Positions 36,276 through 45,636 of a DNA stretch of 64,000 bases are shown here, in pieces. Origin of the DNA: Marinobacter similis (GTDB taxonomy: Bacteria > Pseudomonadota > Gammaproteobacteria > Pseudomonadales > Oleiphilaceae); NCBI RefSeq assembly GCF_000830985.1, contig NZ_CP007151.1:1240001-1304000 (forward strand). The letters run 5' to 3'. The position numbers and the translations under genes were made by a program. The notes under the pieces are model-generated. The model was not told the DNA's origin. It worked only from the letters and a program-made list of their open reading frames with translations, and did not search any database. How positions within the stretch are numbered: position 1 is the first letter of the stretch; each line of letters starts with the position of its first letter.

Positions 36276-36889
36276 TCAGGTCCCGGGCCTCGCCTCGTAG
36301 AGGGTATGACATTTATCCCGCAATACCCGGCGCTCGTGATCCGACGGTGAACCGGCAGTCTCTTTCAGCAGGTCCAGGTGCTGGCAGGCGGTCAGATGAA
36401 CCTTGATCTGGGTATCGATGAGCTGGGTAATCAACTCATCCACCGCCTCGCTGCAGTAAGGCCGATTGCGATTGAGCATGGTACGGGCGTCCAGGGCGGC
36501 ATTCCTGGCTTCCAGTCTTAGTTCACCTGCTGATTCCCCATTCTCGACAGCACGCAGGAACATCCCGAGCCGGTCGTGCAGGAACCAGAGTTGCGGCCAG
36601 ATCTGGTCGTAGGCGCTCTTTTCGGCGCGATATTTCGCGATGCTGGCCTCAACACCTTGAAATGCCGAGGCTCCCGCTCGGGAGCGTTGAACTGGCTGAC
36701 CCGGATCTCGTCCACTTCCCGACCCATGCTGCCGATCTTCTGACGCAGGCCGTCGATGTCCCTACTCGCGGAGCGTTTGGCACCAGCGCCCAGCCAGAGC
36801 GCCAGCAAACTCAGCAAAAGCGCCGCACCGGCCAACAGAACAGCTAGTTGGCCGCCATTGGTGATGTTCAGCAGTGGCTCCGTGTCCAT
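36276..36889 (-). CDS. Hypothetical membrane-anchored protein, frame break
   Basis: Predicted 204-residue protein with one N-terminal membrane helix (LAVLLAGAALLLSLLALWLG) and a helical cytoplasmic part, including IGSMGREVDEIRVSQFNAPE. A missing C near 36660 breaks the frame; restoring it yields RHFQGVEASIAKYRAEKSAY and YDQIWPQLWFLHDRLGMFLR. The C-terminal half carries RPYCSEAVDELITQLIDTQI. I do not recognise a family. The ATG at 36889 has AGGA upstream. Confidence 0.6.
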
Positions 36890-36937
36890 GGCGCGTATTC
36901 CTATACACAAACGTGCTTTGAATGTTCAGTATAGAAG

Positions 36938-38104
36938 CTAATCGTTGTCTTGGTGGCGAAAAGGCAGCAGCGTCAGGTACTCTTGAAAGTAGCCTTCAAC
37001 CTGTTCCGCTTCGTCCTGCACAAACGCTGCGATGGCGTCCCGGAAGCCCGGGTGGCGGACACCGTGCCAGGAGTGGGTAAGCACCGGTTCGAAGCCCCGA
37101 ACCAGTTTGTGCTCCCCCTGTGCGCCGGCATCAAAGCGTTGCAGGCCCAGTTCAATGGCCAGCTCTATGCCCTGGTAGTAGCAGGTCTCGAAATGCAGGT
37201 GGTTGTATTCGTCCAGGCAGCCCCAGTAACGGCCGTACAGGGTGTCCTCGCCCCGTAGGAACAAGGCGCCGGCAATCATCGCGCCGTCGCGTACCGCGAT
37301 AATCAGGTACAGGTGCTCGGAAAGGTCCGCCCGCACACGCTCGAAGAACGACTGGTTCAGGTACGGCCGCTGGCCGCGCTTGAGGTAGGTGGCCTGGTAG
37401 AACACGTGAAAGGCGGCCAGCACATGGTCAGGAATGTCGCGGCCATGAAAGCGCCGAAAGCTGATGCCTTGTTCTGCGACCTGCCGGCGTTCCTTGCGAA
37501 TGGATTTGCGTTTGCGGGATGTAAGCTGCCCCAGGAAATCCTCGAAGCTGCCGTACTCACGGTTGTGCCAGTGAAACTGACAGCCGATGCGGTGTAGTTC
37601 GCCGGTGTGGCCCAGCAGTGCCTGGTCTGCGGCATTCGGAAACAGCAGGTGCCAGGAATGGGCGTCGAGTCGGGTGATCAGGGTGTCCAGCAGATCCCTT
37701 AGTCTGCCATCCCCAAGTCGGTTTCGAAGCAGGGGATCGAGCAGCAGGCGGGGACCCTGGGAGGGGGTGAATGGAATGGCGACCAGGAGCTTGGGGTAGT
37801 AGTTCAGGCCATGGCGCTGATACGCATCGGCCCAGGCCCAATCAAACACGTACTCGCCCATGGAGTGGGTTTTAAGATAGGCGGGGGCAAGCCCGGCGAT
37901 CTGGCCATCGACACGAAAAACCAGGTGGCAGGGCTGCCAGCCGGTTGCGGTGGTGGTGCAGCCGGACTGTTCCAGAGCCTGGAAGAACTCGTAGCGCAGG
38001 AACGGATTGCCCTGGCCGGCCAGACGATCCCAGTCCGCTTGGGAAATCTCATCTATAGAGGCGCAGGTGTCGACAGTGAGGGACTGAAATCCGGGTTCGG
38101 GCAT
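36938..38104 (-). CDS. GNAT-type acyltransferase of the DUF482 family
   Basis: Predicted 388-residue protein with two acetyltransferase-like folds, related to FemAB peptidyltransferases. The N-terminal region is NPFLRYEFFQALEQSGCTTT, with PCHLVFRVDGQIAGLAPAYL. The middle has SRKRKSIRKERRQVAEQGIS and the C-terminal part LYGRYWGCLDEYNHLHFETC with YYQGIELAIELG. DUF482 proteins are annotated as peptidoglycan-related, but the reaction is unproven. I start at ATG 38104 rather than GTG 38179, which has no ribosome site. Confidence 0.82.
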   Translation of the reverse strand: MPEPGFQSLTVDTCASIDEISQADWDRLAGQGNPFLRYEFFQALEQSGCTTTATGWQPCHLVFRVDGQIAGLAPAYLKTHSMGEYVFDWAWADAYQRHGLNYYPKLLVAIPFTPSQGPRLLLDPLLRNRLGDGRLRDLLDTLITRLDAHSWHLLFPNAADQALLGHTGELHRIGCQFHWHNREYGSFEDFLGQLTSRKRKSIRKERRQVAEQGISFRRFHGRDIPDHVLAAFHVFYQATYLKRGQRPYLNQSFFERVRADLSEHLYLIIAVRDGAMIAGALFLRGEDTLYGRYWGCLDEYNHLHFETCYYQGIELAIELGLQRFDAGAQGEHKLVRGFEPVLTHSWHGVRHPGFRDAIAAFVQDEAEQVEGYFQEYLTLLPFRHQDND

Positions 38105-38191
38105 GGCCAGTTTAGCTCCAGCGGGGTGGCTCCTTATGAGTCTCCCGATACCATACGCCAGAACCCGGGGTTTGATCACTGCCTGGTGTTG

Positions 38192-38545
38192 TTACTTCTC
38201 AAGGGCGTCACAGCGTTTCTGCATTTTCTCTTTCATCTTTTCACGACGCTGTTCGTGCTTCTCCCGCTGCTCCTCGTGGATGTCGTCCCAGATCTCGAGC
38301 TGTTCATCCGTTAGCTGCAGGCGTTCTGCCATGTCGGCCCGGCGTTCCGCCATTTTTTCGTGGCGCTTGTCTTTATCAAAGCGGCCCTTGCCCTCGCGGA
38401 AATCCTCGCACATCTCGGCCATATCCTGCTTGCCATGATGGCCTTTGCGGTCGCCGTGATGGTCGGCCAGGGCAAATGGGCTTGCGGCCAGAAGCACGGA
38501 AGCGAGCAGGCCGGCGGTGATGATGGAGTTGTTACGTTTTTTCAT
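38192..38545 (-). CDS. Spy/CpxP family periplasmic chaperone
   Basis: Predicted 117-residue periplasmic protein. The signal peptide (IITAGLLASVLLAASPFALA) ends near residue 27. The mature part is highly charged and helical, with one LTxxQ motif in ERLQLTDEQLEIWDDIHEEQ. His/Gly-rich residues (HHGDRKGHHGK) near the mature N-terminus may bind metal. It is divergent from cpxRA, and a CpxR-box-like GTAAA-N6-GTAAA lies between them. So it likely acts as the CpxP-like feedback inhibitor or as a Spy-like chaperone under envelope stress. Confidence 0.88.
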   Translation of the reverse strand: MKKRNNSIITAGLLASVLLAASPFALADHHGDRKGHHGKQDMAEMCEDFREGKGRFDKDKRHEKMAERRADMAERLQLTDEQLEIWDDIHEEQREKHEQRREKMKEKMQKRCDALEK

Positions 38546-38638
38546 GGTGCTTTCCTCGTTGTTTCGCCGCTTGTGCGGCAATAGCTGTGATGAATTGCCA
38601 TCGTAGCCCTGCGCCTCGTCAACGAGCGTCAGCGGCTT

Positions 38639-38654
38639 GTAAAGGTTCTGTAAA
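38639..38654. promoter_or_regulatory. CpxR box
   Basis: GTAAA (38639-38643), six bases, then GTAAA (38650-38654) match the GTAAA-N(4-8)-GTAAA tandem recognised by CpxR. It lies 94 bp before the CpxP-like gene and 71 bp before cpxR, so it can serve both. Confidence 0.75.
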
Positions 38655-38724
38655 GGAAAATGCCGGGAATCAGCCGCTTGGGCCATGCGTGTTAGACTTC
38701 CGGCAGCAGGAATGGAGATGACGA

Positions 38725-39410
38725 ATGCAAAATCGGGTATTGCTGGTAGAAGACGACGATGAACTGCGGCAGCTGCTGGCCCGCTATCTGACCAATCAGG
38801 GTTTTACCGTGCGGGAGGCCGCCAACGGCCGGGACGGTCTGGCCCTGGCCATGGGCCAGGATTGCGATGTGGTGGTGCTCGACATCATGCTTCCGGATAT
38901 CAGTGGCCTCGAAGTGTTGCGTGAGTTGAGGGCCAGTACCCACATTCCGGTTGCGCTGCTGACCGCCCGGGGCGATGAAACCGATCGCATTGTCGGGTTT
39001 GAAGTTGGCGCCGACGACTACATCCCCAAACCTTGCAATCCCCGGGAATTGGTAGCCCGCCTGCAGGCCCTGCTGCGCCGGATTGCCTGGGATCAGAAGG
39101 CCGACGTGAGCGCGACGCGGGAGTACGGTGACCTGCGGGTAGAGCCGGACCAGCGGCGGATTTTCCAACAGGGTGCCGCTTTGGATCTGACGGCCACCGA
39201 GTACGAGATTCTGAATGTACTGCTGGCCCACGCCGGCAGTGTGGTACGCAAGACTGACTGATGCAGTGGGCGCTGGGTCGCCGCTTGGAGGCGTTTGATC
39301 GAACCCTGGATATGCACATCAGCAATCTGCGCCGGAAACTGGGTAACGACGATCCGCCGCGTATCGAGACTGTGCGGGGGCTGGGCTACAGCTATCGGGT
39401 GCCGGTGTGA
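38725..39410 (+). CDS. cpxR: OmpR-type response regulator, CpxR-like, frame break
   Basis: Predicted 228-residue response regulator. The receiver domain carries acidic residues VEDDD, the phosphorylated Asp in CDVVVLDIMLPDISGLEVL, Thr in LLTARG and Lys in DYIPKPCNPRELVAR. The winged-helix output domain ends NLRRKLGNDDPPRIETVRG and GYSYRVPV. One base, probably C, is missing near 39258; restoring it gives VVRKTDLMQWALGRRLEAFD. The identity as CpxR rests on the neighbouring kinase, the divergent CpxP-like gene and the upstream CpxR box. The stop overlaps the kinase GTG start in GTGA. Confidence 0.88.
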
Positions 39411-40726
39411 AGAAAGCCATGATGTTCCCGCTGTTCTGGCGGATTTTCCTGGCTATCTGGCTGGCGATGGCGATCACTGTGGTGGTCAGCAACCTGGCGA
39501 CCCGAACGCTGTTGGATCGGGAACGCCAGGCCATTGAGCGTCAGGTCGGCTTAAGGGACCTGGCGCAGGAAGCGATCCAGATCCGCGAGCAGCGGGGCCG
39601 GGGCGAGGCATGGCGATTCCTGCGGGGTCAGGGTAAGCAGCTGGAATTGCACCTGATGCTGATCGAGCAGGGCGGGGGCGAACAGCGCCTGCCGCCGGAG
39701 GTCCGGGAGCGGATGAAATCCGGCTGGTACCCGCAGAAACCCGCGGTCATTGAATTGGATGCTGGCTATCAGCTGGTGGCCTGGCCGCGGATGCGTGGGG
39801 AAGGCTGGCTGGATCCCAAGTTTTTCCGGTTCATTGAGCTGGGATTAGCGTTCGTGCTTATTACTCTGGCGTGCTGGCTGATTGCACGCTTCGTGTCCCG
39901 GCCTTTGGATCACATGGAGAACACCGCCCAGCGCATCGCCGGGGGCGATACTGGACTGCGGGTTAGCGAAAAAATTGCCCACCGCCGGGACGAAGTGGGC
40001 CAGCTTGCCACGGCGTTCAACGCTATGACTGAGCAACTGTGCACCCTGCTGGAACGGCAAAAACACCTGCTGCGGGATATCTCCCACGACCTGCGTACGC
40101 CACTGGCCCGTCAGCGCATTGCTATTGAGTTGGCCAGCGACGGCGGCGCCGACGAGCAACTGATTGCCAGTATCCTGCGTCAGAACGAGCGGCTGGAGGC
40201 GATGACAGCGCAGATTCTTACGCTTTACCGGGTGGCTGAGCAGGGCGCCGACATCGAACGGGAACCGGTACAGCCGGTCAAATTGATGAATCAGGTGCTG
40301 CGCGATGCCGCCGACTACGCCGAGCATCAGGGTGTGGATTGCCGGCTTTCGGCGAGCGACGAGGTCGCCGGCATGTCGGTGCTGGGTGATGCCGGGCTAT
40401 TGCAGCGGGCGTTCGACAACATCCTGCAGAATGCCCTGGACCATACTCCACCGGGACACAGGGTAGGGGTAGGTGCCAAAGCCGTTGATGGTTGGGTGCG
40501 GATCGATATTGAGGACGAAGGCACTGGGGTTGAAGCCGACCTCCTGCCGCATTTGTTCGAGCCCTTCTTCCGCGCCGACAAGTCCCGGGGTGGTCAGGGC
40601 TGGGGTCTTGGTCTGGCAATCGCCCGGGATATCGTCACTGCTCACGATGGCCGGATTGCGGCTGCCGGAGGTGAAGCCGGAGGCTTACGGGTGACGGTGG
40701 AATTACCGGTCTTCACTCGGGCCTGA
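39407..40726 (+). CDS. cpxA: Sensor histidine kinase, CpxA-like
   Basis: Predicted 439-residue inner-membrane kinase. Membrane helix 1 is FWRIFLAIWLAMAITVVVSN and helix 2 is LGLAFVLITLACWLIARFVS. They flank a periplasmic sensor region of about 120 residues, shorter than in many CpxA proteins. A HAMP linker (RPLDHMENTAQRIAGGDTGL) follows. The phosphorylated His is in LLRDISHDLRTPLARQR. The ATPase domain has N box DNILQNALDH and G box GWGLGLAIARD. The start is GTG 39407, overlapping the cpxR stop. It senses envelope stress and phosphorylates CpxR. The final codons overlap a small minus-strand frame. Confidence 0.9.
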   Translation: MKKAMMFPLFWRIFLAIWLAMAITVVVSNLATRTLLDRERQAIERQVGLRDLAQEAIQIREQRGRGEAWRFLRGQGKQLELHLMLIEQGGGEQRLPPEVRERMKSGWYPQKPAVIELDAGYQLVAWPRMRGEGWLDPKFFRFIELGLAFVLITLACWLIARFVSRPLDHMENTAQRIAGGDTGLRVSEKIAHRRDEVGQLATAFNAMTEQLCTLLERQKHLLRDISHDLRTPLARQRIAIELASDGGADEQLIASILRQNERLEAMTAQILTLYRVAEQGADIEREPVQPVKLMNQVLRDAADYAEHQGVDCRLSASDEVAGMSVLGDAGLLQRAFDNILQNALDHTPPGHRVGVGAKAVDGWVRIDIEDEGTGVEADLLPHLFEPFFRADKSRGGQGWGLGLAIARDIVTAHDGRIAAAGGEAGGLRVTVELPVFTRA

Positions 40727-40909
40727 TTTTGACGACGTGCCCGGGTCGCCATTTGGCAACAGCATGGCGGCGCCGGAGAAATCAATACCCTCGCGCAGTT
40801 CGTCGTCGCCGAATCGAATGCCGCAGCCGGCTTTCTGCAATTTGGCGGGGGCGGCCGCACCGGGGCTGGGGCCTTCGACGTCTTCTGAGCCTTCGAACTT
40901 TTTTGACAT
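40703..40909 (-). CDS. Possible small hypothetical protein
   Basis: A 68-residue frame fills the gap between the cpxA stop and the YigZ gene. The product is soluble, with PSPGAAAPAKLQKAGCGIRF followed by GDDELREGIDFSGAAMLLPN, and has no known domain. The ATG at 40909 has no clear ribosome site and the 3' end overlaps cpxA by 24 bp. It is kept because composition looks protein-like and no other feature explains the spacer. Confidence 0.4.
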   Translation of the reverse strand: MSKKFEGSEDVEGPSPGAAAPAKLQKAGCGIRFGDDELREGIDFSGAAMLLPNGDPGTSSKSGPSEDR

Positions 40910-40924
40910 AGGATGGACCGTTCA

Positions 40925-41530
40925 ATGAACAAAGATTATCCGGTCCCGGCAGGATACCTCGAGCGCGAAACGGAAGTGAAGAAAAGTCGGTTTATAGCCC
41001 GGGTAGCGCCGGTCGGCTCCCGGGACGAGGTCAAAGCCTGGCTGGAACAGGCTCAGCAAGACCACCCGGACGCCCGCCATATCTGCTGGGCCTACCAGAT
41101 TGGTCGTCCGGGCGCGGCCGCCGAAGCGGCGATGAACGACGACGGCGAACCCTCTGGCACGGCGGGTAAACCCATCCTCAATGTCATCCAGCACAAGGAC
41201 ATGGGCGATGTGCTGGTGATGGTGATTCGTTACTTCGGTGGCATTAAACTGGGCGCCGGTGGTCTGGTGCGGGCCTATGCGGGCGCCGCCGAAAGTGTCC
41301 TGTCGGCGGTGGAGCGGGTAGTGCAAAAGCCCATGTTAGTTGCCGACGTCACCATGGGTTTTGCCGACGAGCAGCCGGTCCGGCACTGGTGTGGGCTGCA
41401 CGGTGCGACGCTCGAGTCGGTTGAATACGGCGCCATGGTTTCGGCCCGGGTGTCTTTGCCGCAGCAGGCCGTAGATGAGTTCACGGCCTTCTGCGACGCC
41501 CAGAAACTGGATTACGGTTTCGACAGGTGA
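40925..41530 (+). CDS. yigZ: YigZ/IMPACT family protein
   Basis: Predicted 201-residue cytoplasmic protein. The N-terminal UPF0029/IMPACT domain has EVKKSRFIARVAPVGSRDEV, the signature HICWAYQIG, NDDGEPSGTAGKPILNVIQH and VMVIRYFGGIKLGAGGLVRA. A C-terminal DUF1949-type domain follows. The human homologue inhibits GCN2 activation; in bacteria the role is not settled but may concern translation or nucleic-acid binding. The ATG at 40925 is preferred to 40913, where the AGGA site would be too near. Confidence 0.92.
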   Translation: MNKDYPVPAGYLERETEVKKSRFIARVAPVGSRDEVKAWLEQAQQDHPDARHICWAYQIGRPGAAAEAAMNDDGEPSGTAGKPILNVIQHKDMGDVLVMVIRYFGGIKLGAGGLVRAYAGAAESVLSAVERVVQKPMLVADVTMGFADEQPVRHWCGLHGATLESVEYGAMVSARVSLPQQAVDEFTAFCDAQKLDYGFDR

Positions 41531-41608
41531 GGAACCCTAAGGGCATCGAGGTACGTGTCCTGAGCGTATACTGAATGTAAATCACCACTACAGAGGGAGA
41601 GCAGTATT

Positions 41609-42166
41609 ATGCGGTTACTGATGATTGCAGCGATGGCGCTGGTTCTGTCGGGCTGCGCCAGTAATGTTGTGACGGATTACAATCCGTCGGCAGTGTTTGG
41701 CAATTACTCGACCTGGTCTTTTGCCCAGGAAGCGGGCAGTGACGCTTTTGTGTCCCTTGATGGCAGCCGCATCCAGATGGCGGTTGAGCGGGAACTGAAG
41801 CGCAAGGCCATGCGCAAGGTGCCGAAAACGGAAGCAGACCTGCTGGCCAACTGGCAGATCGTAGAGGAAGAGCGACTGGAACAGACCGGCGTAGGCCTTG
41901 GATTTGGCTTCGGCCGGGGCAATTTTGGCTGGGGCATTTCGGCACCGCCACCGGTGCGTGAAGTCACTGAAGGCAAGCTGGTGGTCGAGTTGATCGATAC
42001 CGAAACGAAAGAAGTGGTCTGGCGCGCTGCCAGCCGTCGGTACCTCAATGAAAGCCAGTCGCCGGAGACTCGGCGTGAGCTGATTGATGAGGTAGTGTCG
42101 GAAATGTTTTCCAAATATCCGGGCGTGGTTAAGGGAGTCAGAATTCAAGATGAAGAAGCGAGCTGA
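41609..42166 (+). CDS. DUF4136 family lipoprotein
   Basis: Predicted 185-residue outer-membrane or periplasmic lipoprotein. The lipobox is MALVLSGC, with Cys near residue 16. The DUF4136 pattern is NPSAVFGNYSTWSFAQE, IQMAVERELKRKAMRKVPKT and a Gly-rich stretch GLGFGFGRGNFGWGISAPPP. The C-terminal VVWRAASRRYLNES closes the domain. The function is unknown. A GGGAGAG site precedes the ATG. Its end overlaps the yciH start by 17 bp. Confidence 0.88.
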   Translation: MRLLMIAAMALVLSGCASNVVTDYNPSAVFGNYSTWSFAQEAGSDAFVSLDGSRIQMAVERELKRKAMRKVPKTEADLLANWQIVEEERLEQTGVGLGFGFGRGNFGWGISAPPPVREVTEGKLVVELIDTETKEVVWRAASRRYLNESQSPETRRELIDEVVSEMFSKYPGVVKGVRIQDEEAS

Positions 42167-42505
42167 AGGCGGGCTGGTCTTCTCCACCGAGCAGGGCCGG
42201 ATGTGCCCGGATTGCCGCAACCCGGTCCCGGAATGCACCTGTGGCCAGCCAGCCCGGCCAGCGGGTGATGGTATTGTCCGGGTCAGCCGGGAAACCAAAG
42301 GTCGGAAAGGCAAGGGCGTGACACTGGTGACCGGTATTCCGCTGGATGACAAAGCACTAAAGGCGTTTGCCAAGGTGCTGAAGGCAAAGTGTGGCACTGG
42401 CGGTACCGTGAAAGACGGTGTAGTCGAAATTCAGGCGACCAGCGGGACATCCTGGTTCCGCTGTTGCAGGCCGAGGGCTGGACTGTGAAACGGTCCGGTG
42501 GCTGA
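42150..42505 (+). CDS. yciH: SUI1-domain translation factor YciH, frame break
   Basis: Predicted 118-residue protein of the eIF1/SUI1 family. YciH influences start-codon and initiator tRNA selection and may inhibit translation under stress. The N-terminal zinc-ribbon-like CPDCRNPVPECTC precedes the SUI1 domain, with RETKGRKGKGVTLVTGIPLD, FAKVLKAKCGTGGTVKDG and VVEIQG. A lost G near 42434 breaks the frame; restoring it gives QGDQRDILVPLLQAEGW and a stop at 42503-42505. The start overlaps the DUF4136 gene, suggesting coupling. Confidence 0.88.
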
Positions 42506-42532
42506 CGAAATAAAATCCTACCGGAGGGAAGT

Positions 42533-43784
42533 ATGCACATAGTGGTTTTGGGCGCGGGCGTCGTGGGAACGACTACAGCCTGGTACCTGCAGAAGCAGGG
42601 GCATCAGGTGACGGTGGTCGACCGACAAAGCAATGCCGGGCTTGAAACCAGTTTTGCCAACGGTGGCCAGGTGTCGGTTTCTCATGCTGAGCCCTGGGCC
42701 AACCCGTCGGCGCCCCTTAAGGTACTGAAGTGGCTGTTTCGCTGATGCGCCGTTGTTGTTCCGGCCAAGACTCGACCTCGCCCAATGGCGCTGGGCCCTG
42801 GCGTTCCTGAGGGAATGCACCTCGGCCCGGGCTGCTCAAAACATCCGCCAGATGGTCAATCTGGGCACCTACAGCCGCGCTCAGTTACAGGCCCTGCGCC
42901 AGGAAGCCGGTATCGAATACGACGCCTTAACCAAGGGCATCCTGCACTTCTACACCAATCCGCATGAGTTTGACGGTGCCCTCAAGCCCACCCGTATCAT
43001 GCAGGATCTCGGCTGTGACCGGCAGATTATTGATGCTGACAGGGCCGTTGAACTTGAACCGGCACTGAAACCGATCAGGGGCCAGATAGCCGGGGCCACT
43101 TACACCTCACAAGACGAATCCGGCGACGCCCGAAAGTTCACCCAGAACCTGGCCAGAAAGTGTGAGGAAGCGGGTGTCGAATTTCGCTACGGCACTGAGG
43201 TGCTTGATTTCGAGCGCGCTGGCGATCGGGTTCTCGGCGTTCAGACATTGAAGGACGGAGTTCATAACACGTTGCGCGGGGATGCCTATGTGTTGAGCCT
43301 TGGGAGCTTCAGTGGGCCAATGGCGCGAAAGGTTGGCCTGACCCTGGATATCTACCCCGCCAAGGGGTATTCGATTACGGTGCCGGTGAAGAACGAGGAA
43401 GCTGCGTTTAACGTCAGCCTGACCGATGACGAGTACAAACTGGTCTATTCTCGGTTGGGGGACCGTATGCGGGTGGCCGGTACGGCCGAACTCAATGGCT
43501 ATTCCCGGGACCTGAATTACACCCGCTGCCGGGCCATCGTCCGCCGCACCGCCGAGGTCATGCCGGATGCCGGCTACTGGGATCAGGCTCAGTTCTGGAC
43601 CGGGCTGCGGCCAGCCACGCCTTCGAACGTGCCCTACATAGGCAAGAGCCATCTCGCCAACCTGTATCTGAACACCGGTCACGGCACCCTGGGCTGGACT
43701 CATTCCTGTGGCTCGGCCGCGGCACTGGCGGATATTGTGGCAGGTCGGAAACCGGAAGTGGATTTCAGTTTTTCCGGCTTGTAG
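42533..43784 (+). CDS. dadA: D-amino acid dehydrogenase small subunit, frame break
   Basis: Predicted 417-residue FAD enzyme oxidising D-amino acids, chiefly D-alanine, to 2-oxoacids and feeding electrons to the respiratory chain. The FAD motif is [20 protein letters not shown] with [17 protein letters not shown]. The C-terminal end is [18 protein letters not shown] and [19 protein letters not shown]. The frame breaks at about 42741; a missing two-base CG or one extra base would make [16 protein letters not shown] continuous. The usual racemase gene dadX is not adjacent. The ATG at 42533 follows GGAGGG. Confidence 0.88.
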
Positions 43785-43833
43785 TTATTTCCTTTTCCGG
43801 GCTATTGCCACGATGGCCCACATTGATAAGCGC

Positions 43834-43851
43834 CTGTCATCTCCCTTACAT
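43834..43851 (+). promoter_or_regulatory. Pho box upstream of phoD
   Basis: CTGTCAT, four bases, then CTTACAT match the PhoB consensus CTGTCAT-N4-CTGTCAT (seven of seven, then five of seven). It lies 71 bp before the phoD ATG, at the place PhoB takes in a phosphate-starvation promoter. Confidence 0.7.
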
Positions 43852-43922
43852 AATTCCCCGTTACTGTCGGCTGCTCATACAACTTTAGTCTAATGAGCAT
43901 CCCGATATGGGCGGAGTGACAC

Positions 43923-45629
43923 ATGAATAGACAGCGTCGTGCAGTCGTGAAGGGGCTTGCTGCTGTTTCACTGACTACATTGTCAGGTTGTGGCGGATCC
44001 GGAGGTGATTCAGCCGGTGACGAGCAGGCAGTGAGTGGCAGCGCCAGCGCGAACCTGCCAGGGGTTGAATTCCGGCACGGTGTTGCCTCTGGAGATCCCC
44101 TGGGGGATCGGGTAATCCTGTGGACACGGGTTTCGCCAGTGGACGTTCTAGAGCGGGATGCCGGCGAAATTCCGGTATCCCTGGTGGTTGCAACCGACCC
44201 TGAGCTCACCCAGGTGGTCGGGCGTCAGGTGGTTACCGCCAGCCCGGCCTCTGATTTCTGCGTCAAGGTTGATGCACAGGGGCTGCAGCCCAATCGCTGG
44301 TATTACTACCGGTTTTCCGTCGGAGATCAGACCTCGCCGGTGGGCCGGACCCGCACCTTTCCAACCGATCAACAGGCTGTTGAGCGGGCGCGGTTCGCGG
44401 TAGTCTCCTGCTCCAACTATGCCTATGGGCTGTTCTCGGTGTACCGCGCAGTCAGCGCCCAGACCGACCTGGATTTTGTGCTGCACCTGGGAGATTACAT
44501 CTACGAGTACGGCCCCGGTGAGTACGGCAGCTATCCCGGGCATGAGCCCAATCCTCCCCACGAAATTACCGAACTGGCGCACTATCGTTTGCGTCATGCC
44601 CAGTACAAGGCCGATCCTCACTTGCAGGCAACCCATCAGCAGTTCCCGATGATCTGCATCTGGGACGATCACGAATCCGCCAATGACAGTCACATCACTG
44701 GGGCAGAAAACCACGACGAAGCAACTGAAGGTGCTTGGTCGCAACGCAAGTCTGACGCCATCCAGGCCTATTTCGAATGGCTGCCTATTCGCGCCGTCGA
44801 ATCAGAGCCGGGGCGGATCTGGCGCGAGTTCAGTTTTGGCGGGTTGATCGACCTGTTCATGCTCGATACCCGTCTGGAAGGTCGCGATCAGCCCGTTGGA
44901 TCGATGACCGACCCGGCACGATTTGATAACGAGCGCAGACTGGTGAGCGAGGCGCAAATGCAGTGGCTGCAGTCCGGGTTGGAAAACTCGTCGGCCAACT
45001 GGCGCTTCATTGGTCAGCAGGTGATGTTCGCGGAGCTGAATGTGGCGCGCACCCTCGATGCTGCTGAAACTGCCGGTGTTGCGGACCTGAACGGTTTTAA
45101 CGGACAGCTGCTGTCGCTGAACATGGATCAGTGGGATGGCTATGTGAGTGATCGCGAAAAAATCCTGACGACGCTTCGCGACAAGGAAATCGACAACACC
45201 GTTATTTTTACCGGCGACATCCACACCTCCTGGGCCAATGAGATTCAGTACGACCCGGGTAACCTCGCGGAGACACCGCTGGCTGTGGAGTTCGTGACAC
45301 CATCGGTGACCTCTCCGGGCTTTCCGGAGGATTTGGCGGGGCCAGCCGCGATAGCGGTACGCGCGGCCAATCCCCACATGAAGTATGTCGAGCTGAAATC
45401 CCCTGGCTTCATGCTCGTGGATGTCACCCCGGAACGCACGCAAAGCGAGTTTTACTACGTTCGCAACATCACCGGTGAGGACGAAGTAGGCCAGCTCGAT
45501 ACCTCGAAAACCAAGGTGGTCGGGGTCAGGGCAGGCAATGCCCGCATTGTCGAGGATGAGCCGGTGTCACGACCTCGCACAATGCGAACCGCACTGTTCC
45601 ATCCACCGGTTAGAGAGCACATGGCGTGA
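43923..45629 (+). CDS. phoD: PhoD-type alkaline phosphatase, Tat lipoprotein
   Basis: Predicted 568-residue phosphodiesterase/monoesterase releasing phosphate from organic phosphorus. The N-terminus is RQRRAVVKGLAAVSLTTLSG, a twin-arginine-type signal with lipobox LSGC near residue 23. Metal-binding blocks are VLHLGDYIYEYGPGEYG, PMICIWDDHESANDS and VIFTGDIHTSW. A fibronectin-like N-domain begins VEFRHGVASGDPLGDRVILW. It is secreted folded, needing Ca2+ and iron. A Pho box upstream suggests PhoB control. The phoX-like gene follows after 7 bp, so the two are co-transcribed. Confidence 0.92.
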   Translation: MNRQRRAVVKGLAAVSLTTLSGCGGSGGDSAGDEQAVSGSASANLPGVEFRHGVASGDPLGDRVILWTRVSPVDVLERDAGEIPVSLVVATDPELTQVVGRQVVTASPASDFCVKVDAQGLQPNRWYYYRFSVGDQTSPVGRTRTFPTDQQAVERARFAVVSCSNYAYGLFSVYRAVSAQTDLDFVLHLGDYIYEYGPGEYGSYPGHEPNPPHEITELAHYRLRHAQYKADPHLQATHQQFPMICIWDDHESANDSHITGAENHDEATEGAWSQRKSDAIQAYFEWLPIRAVESEPGRIWREFSFGGLIDLFMLDTRLEGRDQPVGSMTDPARFDNERRLVSEAQMQWLQSGLENSSANWRFIGQQVMFAELNVARTLDAAETAGVADLNGFNGQLLSLNMDQWDGYVSDREKILTTLRDKEIDNTVIFTGDIHTSWANEIQYDPGNLAETPLAVEFVTPSVTSPGFPEDLAGPAAIAVRAANPHMKYVELKSPGFMLVDVTPERTQSEFYYVRNITGEDEVGQLDTSKTKVVGVRAGNARIVEDEPVSRPRTMRTALFHPPVREHMA

Positions 45630-45636
45630 GGTGTCT

